Assembly: GCA_903887415.1 (NCBI GenBank)
Contig: CAISPO010000038.1
Span: 124,001-188,000, forward strand
Reading direction: 5' to 3'
Length of the DNA stretch: 64,000 nt
Source of the DNA: an uncultured Bacteroidota bacterium
GTDB lineage: Bacteria; Bacteroidota; Bacteroidia; Chitinophagales; Chitinophagaceae
Shown here in pieces: positions 1 to 12,200 of the stretch. Under the pieces are notes generated by a model. The model was not told the DNA's origin. It ran no database searches and was given only the letters and a program-made list of their open reading frames with translations. Each line of letters begins with the position of its first letter. Within the stretch, counting starts at the first letter, position 1. Made by a program: the position numbers and the translations under genes.

Positions 1-73
1 AACGTAAAAATCTGCTCAATTGCCCCGCCCTTAACGGGTCAGGTCTATGAGCCGTACAGACTACAGTACGCCA

Positions 74-793
74 CTACAGATAAAAGCTGCTCTTCTTCTT
101 CCTGTGCATTTTGTAATGGATGGCCAGATAAAAACTGGGAGTGATCACATTGCCCGTAAGGCTGGCCTGGTAATGATAGAAGTTACTGTTTGGGGCTGCA
201 ACGCTGACGCTATAGGTGTTCTCCTCGGCAAGCAGCAGTATATACTGAAAGTTGAGGCCCATGGTTATGTACAGGTCTTTACCTGCTGATTCACCGTAAT
301 TATATTCGACCCCTATGTTCAATGCAGGGAACGCATTATTGATATTTTTGGTGGAGTCAATGGTGGCATGCATGGTCTCCCCCTGGCTGCCAGCCACCGT
401 TATCCCTTCATTTATGAGGTACGAAAACCCCACGCCGCCGTATATAAAGACTTCGCTCTTAGGGAAAGTGAGTATGTAATTTTCATTGAGCATTACATTG
501 ACATAATCAAAATTGAGTGCAGCCACATTCTCCCCGAACTGTTTCAGCGGCAGCCTCGTTCTTCCAAATGAAACATTAAGAATGGGGAAGAATTGCGTCT
601 CTGCGGGTTTGTAAGCAATCCCCACTTTCACCCCAAAGCTGACCTGCCCGTACAGCATTCTTGTGTTATTGCTGTTCAGCAATTCAGGAAAGCTAAAATC
701 CAGCCCAGACGACAGTTCTATCTGTGCGCCACAATCCGTTGCAAAAAACAGCACACACACCACACCTATTATCTGCCGTAAGTATCTTCTCAT
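74..793 (-). CDS. Outer-membrane beta-barrel protein (porin-like), hypothetical
   Basis: The 239-residue product starts with a classical signal peptide (RQIIGVVCVLFFATDCGAQ). The mature part alternates short hydrophobic and polar stretches with many aromatic residues (YILTFPKSEVFIYGGVGFSY), as in small 8-10 strand Bacteroidota outer-membrane barrels. It ends in a basic, aromatic tail. No enzyme motif is visible. It is transcribed alone, and its upstream 105 bases hold a low-complexity CTATCTACTA repeat rather than a clear promoter. It could belong to the general PorT/OmpW-like or 'outer membrane beta-barrel' groups; the specific function is unknown. Confidence 0.75.
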   Translation of the reverse strand: MRRYLRQIIGVVCVLFFATDCGAQIELSSGLDFSFPELLNSNNTRMLYGQVSFGVKVGIAYKPAETQFFPILNVSFGRTRLPLKQFGENVAALNFDYVNVMLNENYILTFPKSEVFIYGGVGFSYLINEGITVAGSQGETMHATIDSTKNINNAFPALNIGVEYNYGESAGKDLYITMGLNFQYILLLAEENTYSVSVAAPNSNFYHYQASLTGNVITPSFYLAIHYKMHRKKKSSFYL

Positions 794-858
794 CTCGCCT
801 TAGCTAACGTTTTTTCGCGGATTTTGTTGCACCTATTCGAACACTTGACAACTCCCAA

Positions 859-895
859 CTATCTACTATCTACTAAAATACTATCTACTAAATAC
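859..895. repeat. Low-complexity TACTATCTACTAAA repeat
   Basis: The gap between the barrel gene and the ABC permease carries a degenerate tandem of CTATCTACTA. The same string, ACTATCTACTAAATAC, recurs at 58893-58918 in front of dxr, so it is an interspersed repeat rather than chance. Confidence 0.6.
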
Positions 896-898
896 CAG

Positions 899-2230
899 CT
901 ACTCCTTATACATAAACCATTTGGCAAGCTCTTTGTAGCTGGCCTTCTTGCCATACATAAGTATGCCCACGCGATATATGCGCGATGCAACCCATGTGGT
1001 GAATAAGAAGCCCAGCACCATCAGCAGCATAGATGCCGCAAGTTGCAGATTGGTGACACCGCCAAAGGGTATTCGGATCATCATAGCAATAGGCGATGTA
1101 AATGGTATCATGGAAAGCCAAATGGATAGCGTGCTATCCGGGTTGTTGATAATAACCGATTGTGCCAGTGCAAAAGTAAAGATTAGTGGCAAGGTAATAG
1201 GGAACATGAATTGCTGGGTCTCTGTTTCATTGTCCACCGCAGAGCCCACTGCGGCAAATAACGAGCTATATAGCAGGTAGCCGAAAAGGAAGTAAAACAG
1301 GAAGCACGAGATCGTCTTTGCTACCGGAATGCCCTGCAGCTCTTTCAATACGTTTGCCATCTTGTCCCCATCTTCTGCTACTGGGGCAGTATTTGCGGCG
1401 CCCTGCACCACCATGTGCTGGGCTGCTGAAACCTGTTCTGTTTTTGCTTTTACATTTTTCACAAGCACACTGCCAGCCACTGTAGAAAGTGTCAGTGTAA
1501 GCACTATCCATAAAACAAATTGCGTAAGGCCCACCAGCCCTATGCCCAATATCTTACCTAGCATCAACTGAAAAGGCTTTACCGATGATATGATCACCTC
1601 AACGATACGGCTTACTTTTTCCTCAATAACACCGCGCATTACCTGTGCCCCGTACAGGAACAAAGACAGGTAAATAAGAAAAGCGCATACAAACCCAACT
1701 GCTAATGAAGCGACTACATGGGCATCTTCCACAGTTCCATTCTCCTTCACCTGCTGCGGCGAAATGCTGATATGTTTCTGCGCCTTTGCAAGCACTACCG
1801 TATCTATGCCGGCTTCCACCAACCGTTGTGAACGGAGCAGGTTGCTCAGGTCATCTTCTATTTTGCCGCTTGTAAGCGGGCTTGGCTTTTTTTCTCCCAG
1901 CAGTTGCACGCCTGTCAGCGATGAAGGTATATACAGCAGGTAGTCATAGCCATCTTTAATAAAGCTCTTCTTTGTTGTTTCAAACGGCTGGCTTACATAC
2001 GTAAAAGACATGTTGCTGCTATTCCTCATCTTATTCAAAAACCGGCCGCTTTCATCTATGACCGCCACTTTTTTAAGGTCGGCAAATTCATTTTGAGATG
2101 CACTGATATAAGCTATGAGCGCTATCATGCTTATAAATAAAACCGGCACCAGGAATGTGAGCACCAGGAATGACTTCTTCTTTACCCTGGAAAAATATTC
2201 TCTCTGTATGATCAGTAATATCTTGTTCAT
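899..2230 (-). CDS. ABC-2 type transporter permease (NatB-like)
   Basis: The 443-residue protein has one N-terminal transmembrane helix (KKSFLVLTFLVPVLFISMIA), a large extracytoplasmic loop of about 130 residues, then five or more helices in the C-terminal half, including the FLIYLSLFLYGAQVMRGVIE segment followed by an EEKVSRIVEV motif. This is the layout of ABC2_membrane_3/NatB permeases. It lies 3 bases downstream of an ATPase gene on the same strand, so the two form an exporter of NatAB or drug/Na+ efflux type. The substrate cannot be told from sequence. Confidence 0.88.
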   Translation of the reverse strand: MNKILLIIQREYFSRVKKKSFLVLTFLVPVLFISMIALIAYISASQNEFADLKKVAVIDESGRFLNKMRNSSNMSFTYVSQPFETTKKSFIKDGYDYLLYIPSSLTGVQLLGEKKPSPLTSGKIEDDLSNLLRSQRLVEAGIDTVVLAKAQKHISISPQQVKENGTVEDAHVVASLAVGFVCAFLIYLSLFLYGAQVMRGVIEEKVSRIVEVIISSVKPFQLMLGKILGIGLVGLTQFVLWIVLTLTLSTVAGSVLVKNVKAKTEQVSAAQHMVVQGAANTAPVAEDGDKMANVLKELQGIPVAKTISCFLFYFLFGYLLYSSLFAAVGSAVDNETETQQFMFPITLPLIFTFALAQSVIINNPDSTLSIWLSMIPFTSPIAMMIRIPFGGVTNLQLAASMLLMVLGFLFTTWVASRIYRVGILMYGKKASYKELAKWFMYKE

Positions 2231-2233
2231 GTC

Positions 2234-3151
2234 TTATTGATTTGAGGTATTTGCACTCGCTACTTTTTGAATAAATATCTCGTTCATGGTCGGCACCACT
2301 TCCTCCAGTTTATTGATGGATGCCAGCGGCAGCATGTAGTGCAGCACATCGTTTACTTTGCTGCCTTCGTTTATTTTCAGCTTTACCTGCTGGTAGCCTT
2401 CGTGGCCGGTCTCCTGCAATATGGCAAATGGTGCGTTCCCATTCATGGCTATCTTATCGCCTTCGTACTCCAGCACATAGGTGCCATTGCGGTAAGAGTT
2501 CCTTATCGCTTTTACCTTGCCATCCAGTATTTTGTGCGACAGATTCAGCAGCGCTATAGAGTCACATAGCTCTTCCACACTCTCCATACGGTGGGTGGAG
2601 AAGATCACCGTTGCGCCTTTCCTGTTCAGCTCCAATATCTCATTTTTAATCACCTCTGCATTCACCGGGTCGAAGCCGGTAAATGGCTCATCGAGTATCA
2701 GCAGCTCCGGCTCATGGATCACCGTGGCCACAAACTGCGCTTTCTGCTGCATCCCTTTTGACAACTCTTCTATCTTTTTATTCCACCAGCTTTGTATCTC
2801 TAGCTTTTCAAACCAGTATTTCGCGCGCTTCAGCGCCTCCGCACGGCTCAATCCTTTCAGCCTTGCCAGGTACAGTATCTGCTCGCCGATCTCCATTTTT
2901 TTGTACAGCCCGCGCTCCTCGGGGAGATAGCCTATGCGGTCCACATGCACCTGGCTTAGCGGTTCGCCGTTGAATAACACCTGCCCTGAGTCCGGCGCTG
3001 TGATCTGGTTGATGATGCGTATGAGCGATGTTTTGCCTGCGCCATTAGGCCCCAGCAGTCCAAACACCTTCCCTTTTTCTATTTCTATACTTACATCATC
3101 CAGTGCGCGGTGTGCGGCATACTGTTTCACGATGTTGCGGATGCTTATCAT
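2234..3151 (-). CDS. ABC transporter ATP-binding protein (NatA-like)
   Basis: The 305-residue ATPase has Walker A GPNGAGKT (residues 34-41), signature LSKGMQQK, Walker B LLILDEPFTGFDP and an H-loop in FSTHRM. A C-terminal extension of about 85 residues follows the nucleotide-binding domain, as in NatA/CcmA-type exporters (DUF4162-like tail). It is the upstream partner of the permease at 899-2230 and presumably energises it at the inner membrane. The ATG at 3151 gives a normal N-terminus (MISIRNIVKQYAAHRALDDV). Confidence 0.93.
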   Translation of the reverse strand: MISIRNIVKQYAAHRALDDVSIEIEKGKVFGLLGPNGAGKTSLIRIINQITAPDSGQVLFNGEPLSQVHVDRIGYLPEERGLYKKMEIGEQILYLARLKGLSRAEALKRAKYWFEKLEIQSWWNKKIEELSKGMQQKAQFVATVIHEPELLILDEPFTGFDPVNAEVIKNEILELNRKGATVIFSTHRMESVEELCDSIALLNLSHKILDGKVKAIRNSYRNGTYVLEYEGDKIAMNGNAPFAILQETGHEGYQQVKLKINEGSKVNDVLHYMLPLASINKLEEVVPTMNEIFIQKVASANTSNQ

Positions 3152-3239
3152 GTATTTGTGATTGTAGTGTAAAATAAGGAATTTTTGTTGAGGGATGCAT
3201 ATCCAGGCAGTTTGCTAAAAAAAGATATGGCGTAAAACA

Positions 3240-3270
3240 CAAGGGGCCGTCCTTTTGAGACAGCCCCTTG
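3240..3270 (-). terminator. Intrinsic terminator of the giant repeat-protein gene
   Basis: Hairpin CAAGGGGC-c-GTC / GAC-a-GCCCCTTG with a 7-base loop, 24 bases past the stop codon. On the minus strand it is followed by a short T-rich run (TGTTTTA). Confidence 0.75.
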
Positions 3271-3293
3271 TTATTAGTCAATTTCAACTTCTC

Positions 3294-6200
3294 TTAACGC
3301 TCAACCACGAAGTGGAACGATTTGTTATCACTTCCGCTGCTGATGTTCAGTATATACATACCGTTCGCCAGGTTGTTGCCGAGGTCTATCTGCTGGTTCA
3401 CTTTACCATTGTCAGACCTGATCTTGTTCTTGTAGATCACCTGACCCAGCATGTCTGTTATTTCCACATCCAGGTCTTCGTCCGTGGTTGTAGCCAGGGT
3501 TCCCTTGATGGTAAAGGCGCCGCTGTTCGGGTTAGGCAGCAGCATTATGTTGCTTACGCCTACATGCTGCACAGAGCCCACACCAGTCGGGATGACCGTA
3601 ATATACACCCAGTCGAAAGTGGAAATGCCTTCGCAGTAACCACTGCTGGTGAGGATACAGGTTACAGAGTCGTAGTTGTGGAACGAGGTGCTGCTATAGC
3701 TGGAGTTCGTAGCTCCTGGCACAGGCACACCGTTTATTTCCCACTGGTAGGTTGGATCTGGCCCGCCGCCGGTCTCTGTTGTTGTCAGTGTCTCCAGCGA
3801 ATCCTCCACAATACTCAGGCCCGGATGTGCGGTGATCTCTACGTGCGGTATGATCATCGGCACTACGTCCATGGTTATCTGGTTGCTATGCGCTGTATCC
3901 GGCATAGCGCACAGATAGCTGCTCGTCATGCTGCAATAAATAACATCGCCAGAGTTGGGCACATAACTGAAGTACTGGCCAGTGCCTTCGAAAGTACTGT
4001 TCACTATCCACTTATACGTTGGGGAAGCACCGCCGAAAGTAGGCGTAGCCGTAAAGGTGGCCGAAGCATACTGGCACACGGTGTCTCCCGGATCAACAGT
4101 AATATGCACAAGCGGCGTACCGATTTGCAATACATGCAGCCTCAGGGTATCCGTTGCAGTTGCCGGGAATATACATGCAGCGCCGCTGGTTATCGCCACT
4201 TTCACTATGTCGCCATTGGCAGGTATGAAGGAATAAGTGGGGCTGGTACTTACCGCTGTGCCATTAACGTACCACACATAAGTGGCCGTTGCAGTAGCAG
4301 TGCTGGCAGGCGAGAGCGTAGGTGTAATGGTCACTGTAGTACCAGGGCATACCGTATCTGCCGGGCTGGCATGTAAGGCAACCGTTGGGTTCACCGTCGG
4401 TGTCACATTTACAGTAACAGTGCCGGTCATACCTATAGAACAACCGGTAGTGCTGCCTGTAGCAAGGACCGTGTAAGTGCCCGCAACAGTGAGCAGAGGG
4501 GTGAAGTGCAAAGTATCACCGGTACCTGCCAGGTAGCCTGTTACAGATGCACCGTAATACAGCAGGTAGCTAACACCTACGTTAGAGCCGTTGAGCCCAA
4601 CAGGGACACCATTTCCGCCCTCGCAGTAAGTGCCGCCGCCATAAACAGTAAATACGTTAGGAAGCGGGTTAACAGTAACGGCAAATAAAGCCGAGCAGCC
4701 TACCGCTGGCGAATAACTGATGGTAGCCGTGCCAAGTGCACTGCCGCTTACCACGCCGGAGGTACCCACCGGGGCTATTGCAGTATTGCTGCTGCTCCAT
4801 ATGCCGCCTGCTGAAATATCGCTCAATGTGACCGTAGAACCGAGACATATCTGGTGATTGCCGCTGATCGATGCAGGCATGGCGTGAACAGTTACCTGGA
4901 CACCAAGAGCGCAACCTGTAGGCAACGTATAAGATATGGTGGCAAAGCCCACAGCCAAAGGATTGATAATCCCTGAAGCAGAGCCAATAGTAGCTACTGT
5001 AAGGTTGGAGCTGGTCCATGTGCCGCCGCCAGTAAGGTCGCTAAGCGTGTCTGCGATGCCATTACACAAGCTAAGCGTGCCTAGTATTGGCGTTGGTAAC
5101 GGGTTCACGGTTACTATTGCTGTAGCCTGGCAGCTCGTGGCCACACTATAGGTGATCGTTGTGGTACCTCCCGATTCGCCCATAACTATACCTGTGGCAG
5201 AGCCTACAGTCCCGATCGCTAGGCTGCTGCTGCTCCATATACCGCCAGGTGTCGGGTCGCTTAATGCCGTAGTAAGGCCCACACACACCACGCGGGTGCC
5301 GGTAATGGGCGCCGGTACTTTATTCACAGACATTGTCATAGTGACATAGCAGCCGGTAGGTATGGTATAAGTAATCGTCACGGTTCCGAACGTTATGCCG
5401 GTTACCACACCCGATGTGGAACTAACGCTGCCAATAGTTGGGTTACTGCTGCTCCAGGTGCCCCCGGCTGTAAGGTCGCTTAACGTAGTGTTTGCTCCTA
5501 TACATACTGCGGTTGCGCCAAGTATTGCTGTTGGCAGCGGCATTACATCCACTGTTGTGGTCATGAGGCAGCCGGTTGGCAGTGTATAAGTAATGGTATC
5601 TAAGCCAGCCGTAATACCTGTAACTAATGCGCCGCCGGTAATGGATGCAGTTGACGAGGAGCTGGTACTCCAGCCGCCGCCCACGGTGGCATCTGTCAGC
5701 TGCGTGGTCAGGCCAACACATACGTTCATAGAACCGGTAATTGCCGCAGGCAATGGATTAACCGTGATTATCTCCGTGCTGACACAGCCTGTAGTGGGCA
5801 GTGTATAGGTGAGGGTGCCCGTACCTACAGCGGTCCCGCCTACAAGGCCGGAGGTGGAGCCGTCCACTGTCAGTGCACTCCCCAATGTTGCGCTCCATGA
5901 GCCGCCGGGGCTAAGATCGGAATACACGGCAGTAAGGCCAAGGCACAGTGTAGTTGGGCCTGAAATAGGTGCCGGTACCGGATTTACAGTAACCACAGCC
6001 GTTGTCTGGCAAGCTGAGGGTGAAGACAGTATATAAGTGATCACTGCCGTACCTGCGGATACACCGGTTACAACACCCGTTGCGGACCCTACCGTAGCCA
6101 GCGGCGGAATGCTGCTGTACCAGAAGCCACCGCCGGTAGCATCTGTAAGGTTGGTAGTGCTGCCTGCGCACACCACCAGCGAACCGGTGATTGGCAATGG

Positions 6201-9200
6201 TATAGCGTCAACTGTTACCACTGTTGTTGACATACAGCCAGTGGATAAGGTATAAGTGATGGTACCAGTGCCGCTTGCATTACCGGTTACAATGCCCGTT
6301 GTGGGATCTACCGTAGCAGTGCCAGTGGCGGTCCATACGCCGCCGCCTGTTGCATCGGTCAATGCGGTAGTAGTGCCTGCACAGAATTCCTTGACGCCGT
6401 TGATGGCCAGTGGCAGCGGGTTCACCGTCACCACGGCGGTTGTAAGGCAGCCAGTAGCTAAGGTATAAGTTATGTTTGCTGTGCCTGCACCAGCGCCGGT
6501 AGCTACACCGGTTGCAGGGTTAATAACGCAGATGACTACCGGGCTGCTTGCCCATGTGCCGCCTGGGGTCGCATCACTAAGTGAGGTAGTCAGTCCCACA
6601 CATACGCTCAGGTTGCCCGCTATTGGGCTCGGGTTTGGATTAACTGTAACGACCGCAGTAACATAGCAGCCATGGGCAATAGTATAAGTATCTGTCGTTG
6701 TGCCAGAGGTTATGCCGGTCTCTATGCCCGAGGTAATGCCAATGGTTCCTACAGCATGATTGCTGCTCGCCCATGTGCCGCCCGGTGAAGCGTCAGATAA
6801 TGTAGTGTTTAAGCCAACGCATACGGCCATTGTGCCGGTGATGGACGCAGGCAAAGGATTGACAGTAACTGTTGCAGTTATGAAGCAGCCTGTGCCCAAT
6901 GTATAAGTTACGGTAGCAGTGCCTGCGGTTGAGCCGGTAACCAAACCACCCGCGCCTATTGTAGCATCTGCATTGCTGATGCTCCAGGTGCCGCCGCCAG
7001 TAAGGTCAGATAGCTGGGTAGTTTGCCCGATACATACATTCAGGTTGCCCAATATAACTGTTGGGTTAGGATTAACAGTAACCACCGCGGTTGTGCCGCA
7101 GCCGGTGCTGCCGTATGAATAGGTGATAACAGATGTGCCGAAAGCAATACCGGAGACTACGCCGGAGAACGTGCCGGCAGTTGCTATGCCCGTGCTGCCG
7201 CTCGCCCATGTGCCGCCGCCTGAACCATCAGTAAGCGTAGTAGTTGCGCCTACACATACGCTAAGTGTACCATTGATGGGGCCCGGCACATTGTTCACAG
7301 TCACAAGGACAGTCGTGATACAGCCTGCCGCGCTGGTATAAGTAATTGTAGCTGAAGAGCTGCCGGTTACGCCGGTTACAAGGCCCGTTGAACCTACACT
7401 TGCGTTGCCTGGGTTACTGCTGCTCCAGGTGCCGCCTGCGGTAAGATCAGAAAGCTGGGTGGTGAAGCCTTTACATACCGCTGTATAACCCAGGATAGCT
7501 GTGGGCAGCGGGTTGACGGTTACAATAACAGAGTTCGAGCAGCCGCCTGCCGTAGTATATATTATGGTTGTTGTACCGCCGCTTATACCAGTAACAATAC
7601 CGGTAGAGCCTACGGTAGCCACACTCGTGATGGTGCTGAGCCATGTACCGCCGGCGCTGATGTCTGAAAGCGAGGTCGTTGAGCCCGCGCAGAGAACCGC
7701 TGTTCCGGTGATTGGCGCCGGATCAGGATTAACCGTTACTACGATTGTGGCAATACAGCCAGCCGGTGGTGCAGCATACGTAATAGTTGCAGTACCAAGG
7801 AACATACCCGTTACGGTCAGCACCCCTGAAGAAGTCCCGCTAAGAGAAACGTTTAGGCTGGTAGTACTCCAGGTACCACCCGGTGCATCCGCCAGCAATG
7901 TCGTTCCCAAAAGACATATATTCGGGTTGCCGTTTATTGGCGATGGGTTGTTATCTACTGTGACTATAGTTGTAGCATAACAATAAGTAGGCATGGTGTA
8001 AGATATTACCACCGTGCCGCCGCTTACGCCGGTCACTATACCGGTTGTTCCGCCAACAGTAGCAGTGCCGGTGGCGGCGCTGCTCCAGGTACCGCCTGCG
8101 GTAGCATCGGTAAGCACAGTGGTAAGGCCTACACACACCGGCAGCCCGCTGCCGGTAGGAATAGCCGGAGTTGTGGACACGGTAACCACTGTAGTTCCAA
8201 TACAGCCCGATGGCGGTAAATAAGTGATCGTTGCAGTACCTGCAGTGTTGCCGCATACCAGCCCTGTACCTGAGCCGGCAGTAGCTACAGCCGGGTTGCT
8301 GCTGCTCCAGGTGCCGCCTGCAAGCAGGTCGGTAAGCGATACGCAAAGGCCGGTACAGATTGCCGTAGTACCCGTGATTGGTGGGGGCGTAGTGCTCACG
8401 TTCACAACGTGGGTTACATAACATCCGCCCGCGGGTAATGTGTAAGTTATATAAGCAATACCTGGAGATCCGCCAGTAACAATGCCTCCGGCAGTTATTG
8501 GTGCAATACCGACGTTGCTGCTGCCCCACGAGCCGCCGGGTGTAGCATCCACCAATGATATAGTAGCGCCAACACATACACCGGATGGGCCGGAAATAGG
8601 TGAAGGCAACGGATCAACTGTAACTATCTGTGTTGCGATACAGCCTGTTGGTAAACCACAGGTTATCGTTGCGGTGCCGCCAGATACACCGGTAACAACA
8701 CCTCCGGCAGTTATTGAAGCAATACCGGGGTTACTGCTGCTCCAGGAAACTCCGGGTGTAGCATCATTAAGTGTTACTGTACTTCCCTGGCAGAACTCAA
8801 ACGTGCCGGTAATAACCGCAGGGTTTGGATTTACCGTCAGTATTGCCGTCATCTGGCAACCTGTAGCAAATGCATAAGTTATGATAACTGTACCCGGCGC
8901 TATGCCGGTGGCCAGCCCCGTACCGGGGTTGATGGTGGATATAGTAGGATCACTGCTTGTCCATGCACCGCCTGGCGTAGCATCCGTTAGTTGTGTAGTA
9001 AGGCCCACGCATACGGTAAGCGTACCATTTATTACACCCGGTACCGGGTTAATGGTAACGATCTGGGTTTGGTAGCATTGGGTGCTTACTAAAGTATAAG
9101 ATATAGTAACTGTGGTACCGGCAAGTCCGCCGCTCACACCGCAAACCAACCCGCTCGATGACCCAGCGGTTGCATCAGTAGTATTATTGCTGCTCCAGGT

Positions 9201-12200
9201 ACCACCCGGTGTAGCATCGGTGAGCGTAGTGCATAATCCCTGGCATACCGAGAAGTTTCCGCTGATGAGTGCAGGTAATGCATTCACCGTTACTATTGCA
9301 GTCGTATAACAGCTTGTAGCCAGTGTGTACGTATCCACAAAGATACCTGCTGCCTCACCTGTCACAGAACCTGACCCTAATCCTACCGAACCGATAGCAG
9401 GATTGCTGCTGCTCCAGGTGCCGCCCGGTGTAGCATCGCTCAATATTATTGTTGACCCAACGCACACCTGCGGTGCAGGCGGCAGGATCGATGTCGGATT
9501 CGGATTGACCGTTACCACTGCTGTTATGGAGCAGGTGGTAGGCAATGTATAACTGATAGTAGATGTACCATAGCCAAACACCCCGGTCACAAGGCCGGTA
9601 GCAGGGTTTATTGTAGCATTAGCAGTAATGCTGCTGCTCCAGGTACCACCCAGTATGCCATCAGTAAGCTGTGTAGTAGCTCCTATACATACGGTAAGTG
9701 TACCGTTTATTGGAGTTGGCAGCGGGTTCACGGTTATTATCACAGTAGTGATACAACCTGTGCTGCCAATGGTATAGGTTATTATTGCAGTACCTGCACT
9801 GACGCCGGTTACCAGGCCGGTTACCGGATCTACGCTCGCCGCAAGGGGTTGGCTACTCATCCAGCCGCCGCCGGGAGTACCATCGGTGAGCTGTGTTGTT
9901 GCCCCTGCGCAAACCAGTAGTGAGCCATTAATAGCTGTTGGCAGCGGATTTACGGTCGCTGTTGCTGTAATATAGCAGCCGGTTGCTGTTAACTGATAAG
10001 TTACTGTAGCCGTACCACCTATTGCCGATACACCGCACATAGTGCCGGGAGTTGTCGTGAAGGAAGCCACGAATGAATTACTGCTGCTCCAGGTACCGCC
10101 TGGGGTAGCGTCAGTAAGCGTTGAGCAGGATTGATAACAAACGGCCAGAGAGCCATTTATAGCTGTCGGCAATGGATTAATGTTTACAGTTGCCGTCATA
10201 ATACAGCCGGTGCCGCCTAAAGTATAAGTAATAGTAGTTGTCTGCGAAGTAGTGAGGCCGGTTACGTAAGCATTAAATGTGCCCGTTACAGGATCTATTG
10301 TTCCATAAGTAGTGGGGCTGTTGCTCCAGCTACCGCCGCCCGTAGCATCGGTGAGCGTTGTTGTAAGTCCCTGGCAAACATTCAGGTTACCATTGATAGC
10401 TGAGGGTAAGGGGTTCACCGTCACCGGGGTCACCGTATAACAGCCTGTTGCAAGCGTATAAGTAATGTCCGCAGTTGTACCGCCTACTATGCCGGTAATA
10501 ACACCCGTGCCAAGCCCTGCGGTCGCATCGGTAGTATTGCTGCTGGTCCAGGTGCCGGGGGTTGTTGCATCTGTAAGTGTTGTGGTCAGCCCCTGGCACA
10601 CAACGAATGTACCAAGTATAGGTGTCGGGTTCGGATTCACGGTCACAGTAGCATTAACAGTACAGGTTGTAGGTAAGGTATAAACAATATTGGAAGTGCC
10701 GGGACTAATGCCGGTAACATCCCCTCCGCCAACAGTAATAGTAGCGACACCAGTATTGCTGCTGAACCATGTACCAAATGACGAAGCATCAGTAAGCAAA
10801 GTAGTACCCGTCACACACACATTCAGTGTTCCCAGGATAGCTGTTGGCAGCGCGTTTACGGTCACCTCTGCTGTAGTCATACAGCCGGTAGCCAGCGTAT
10901 AGCTAACAATACAAGTGCCTGCTGAAAATGCGGTTACCAGGCCGGTGCCGGAAATGCCGATGTCCGCGCAAGCCTCACTCCAGGTACCGCCCAGGGTAAG
11001 ATCGCTAAGTTGTGTCTGTCCGCCTACGCACACTGCCAGGTTGCCGAGTACACCAGTAGGGTTAGGATTAACAGTTACAACCACCGTCATGAAACAGCCG
11101 GTTGGCAAAGTATAAGTTATCGTTGCGGTAGTAGGGAGTCCGCTTACACCAGTTACAATACCAGTGCTGCCAACTGAGGCAACAAACGGATTAGAGCTGC
11201 TCCATGTACCGCCACTGGTAGCATCTGTAAGTGGGGTTGTCAAACCGACACATACGGAAGGATTACCGGTGATAACACCTGGATTACAATTTACATTTAC
11301 TGTAGCAGTCGTGATACATGTTGTTGGCATTGTATAAGTAATTACAGAAGTAGCCGGGCAGTTTATGCCGGTTACCAAGCCACCGCCTGCTGTTACAGTA
11401 ACATTGCCATTGTTAGCGTTCCACCCGCCGCCTGCTGTAAGGTCAGACAGCGTTATAGTATAGCCCTGGCATACTGCATTGGCGCCAAGTATTCCCGTTG
11501 GAAGTGCATTTATGGTTACTATAGCGCCTGTGCTGGCAGTAGAGCACCCGTTTGTGCCGGTATAGGTAATGTTTGTGGTAGTAAAAGAACCACCGCCATT
11601 TATGCCACCCACAATGCCGGTTGCTGACCCGACAGAGCCATTGCCCGGGTTAGAGCTTGTCCAGGTACCGCCGGCTGGGCTGGATGTCAATGTTATCGTT
11701 GAGCCTACACATACCATCAGCGGAGAAGGGCCGCTAACTGGCGAAGGCAATGGATCTATGGTTACCACAGCCGTAACGGTACAGCCGGTGCCCAACGCAT
11801 AAGTGATGATAGTTGTAGTAAACGAAGTTGAACCTGCCGCACCGCCATTTATACCTGTTACCAAACCAGTAACCGGATCTATCGATCCGTTAGTAGGAAC
11901 ACTGCTGGTCCATGTGCCGCCGCCCGTAAGATCGGTAAGCTGCGTGGTCTGACCCTGGCATACAACCTTTGTTCCGCTGATAGCCGCTGGCAATGCATAT
12001 ACCGTAACGGTAACTACAGGGCCGATACAGCCTGTAGGCATTATATAACTGATATTAGTGGTTCCGGCACTAAGACCAGTAACAGTAGTGGTTGTGCTGG
12101 GGCCTGTTGTAGCAGTGGCTACGGAAATATTGCTGCTCAGCCATGTGCCGCCTGTAGTGAAATCAGTAAGCGTAGTATTTGATCCGACACATACCGTAAG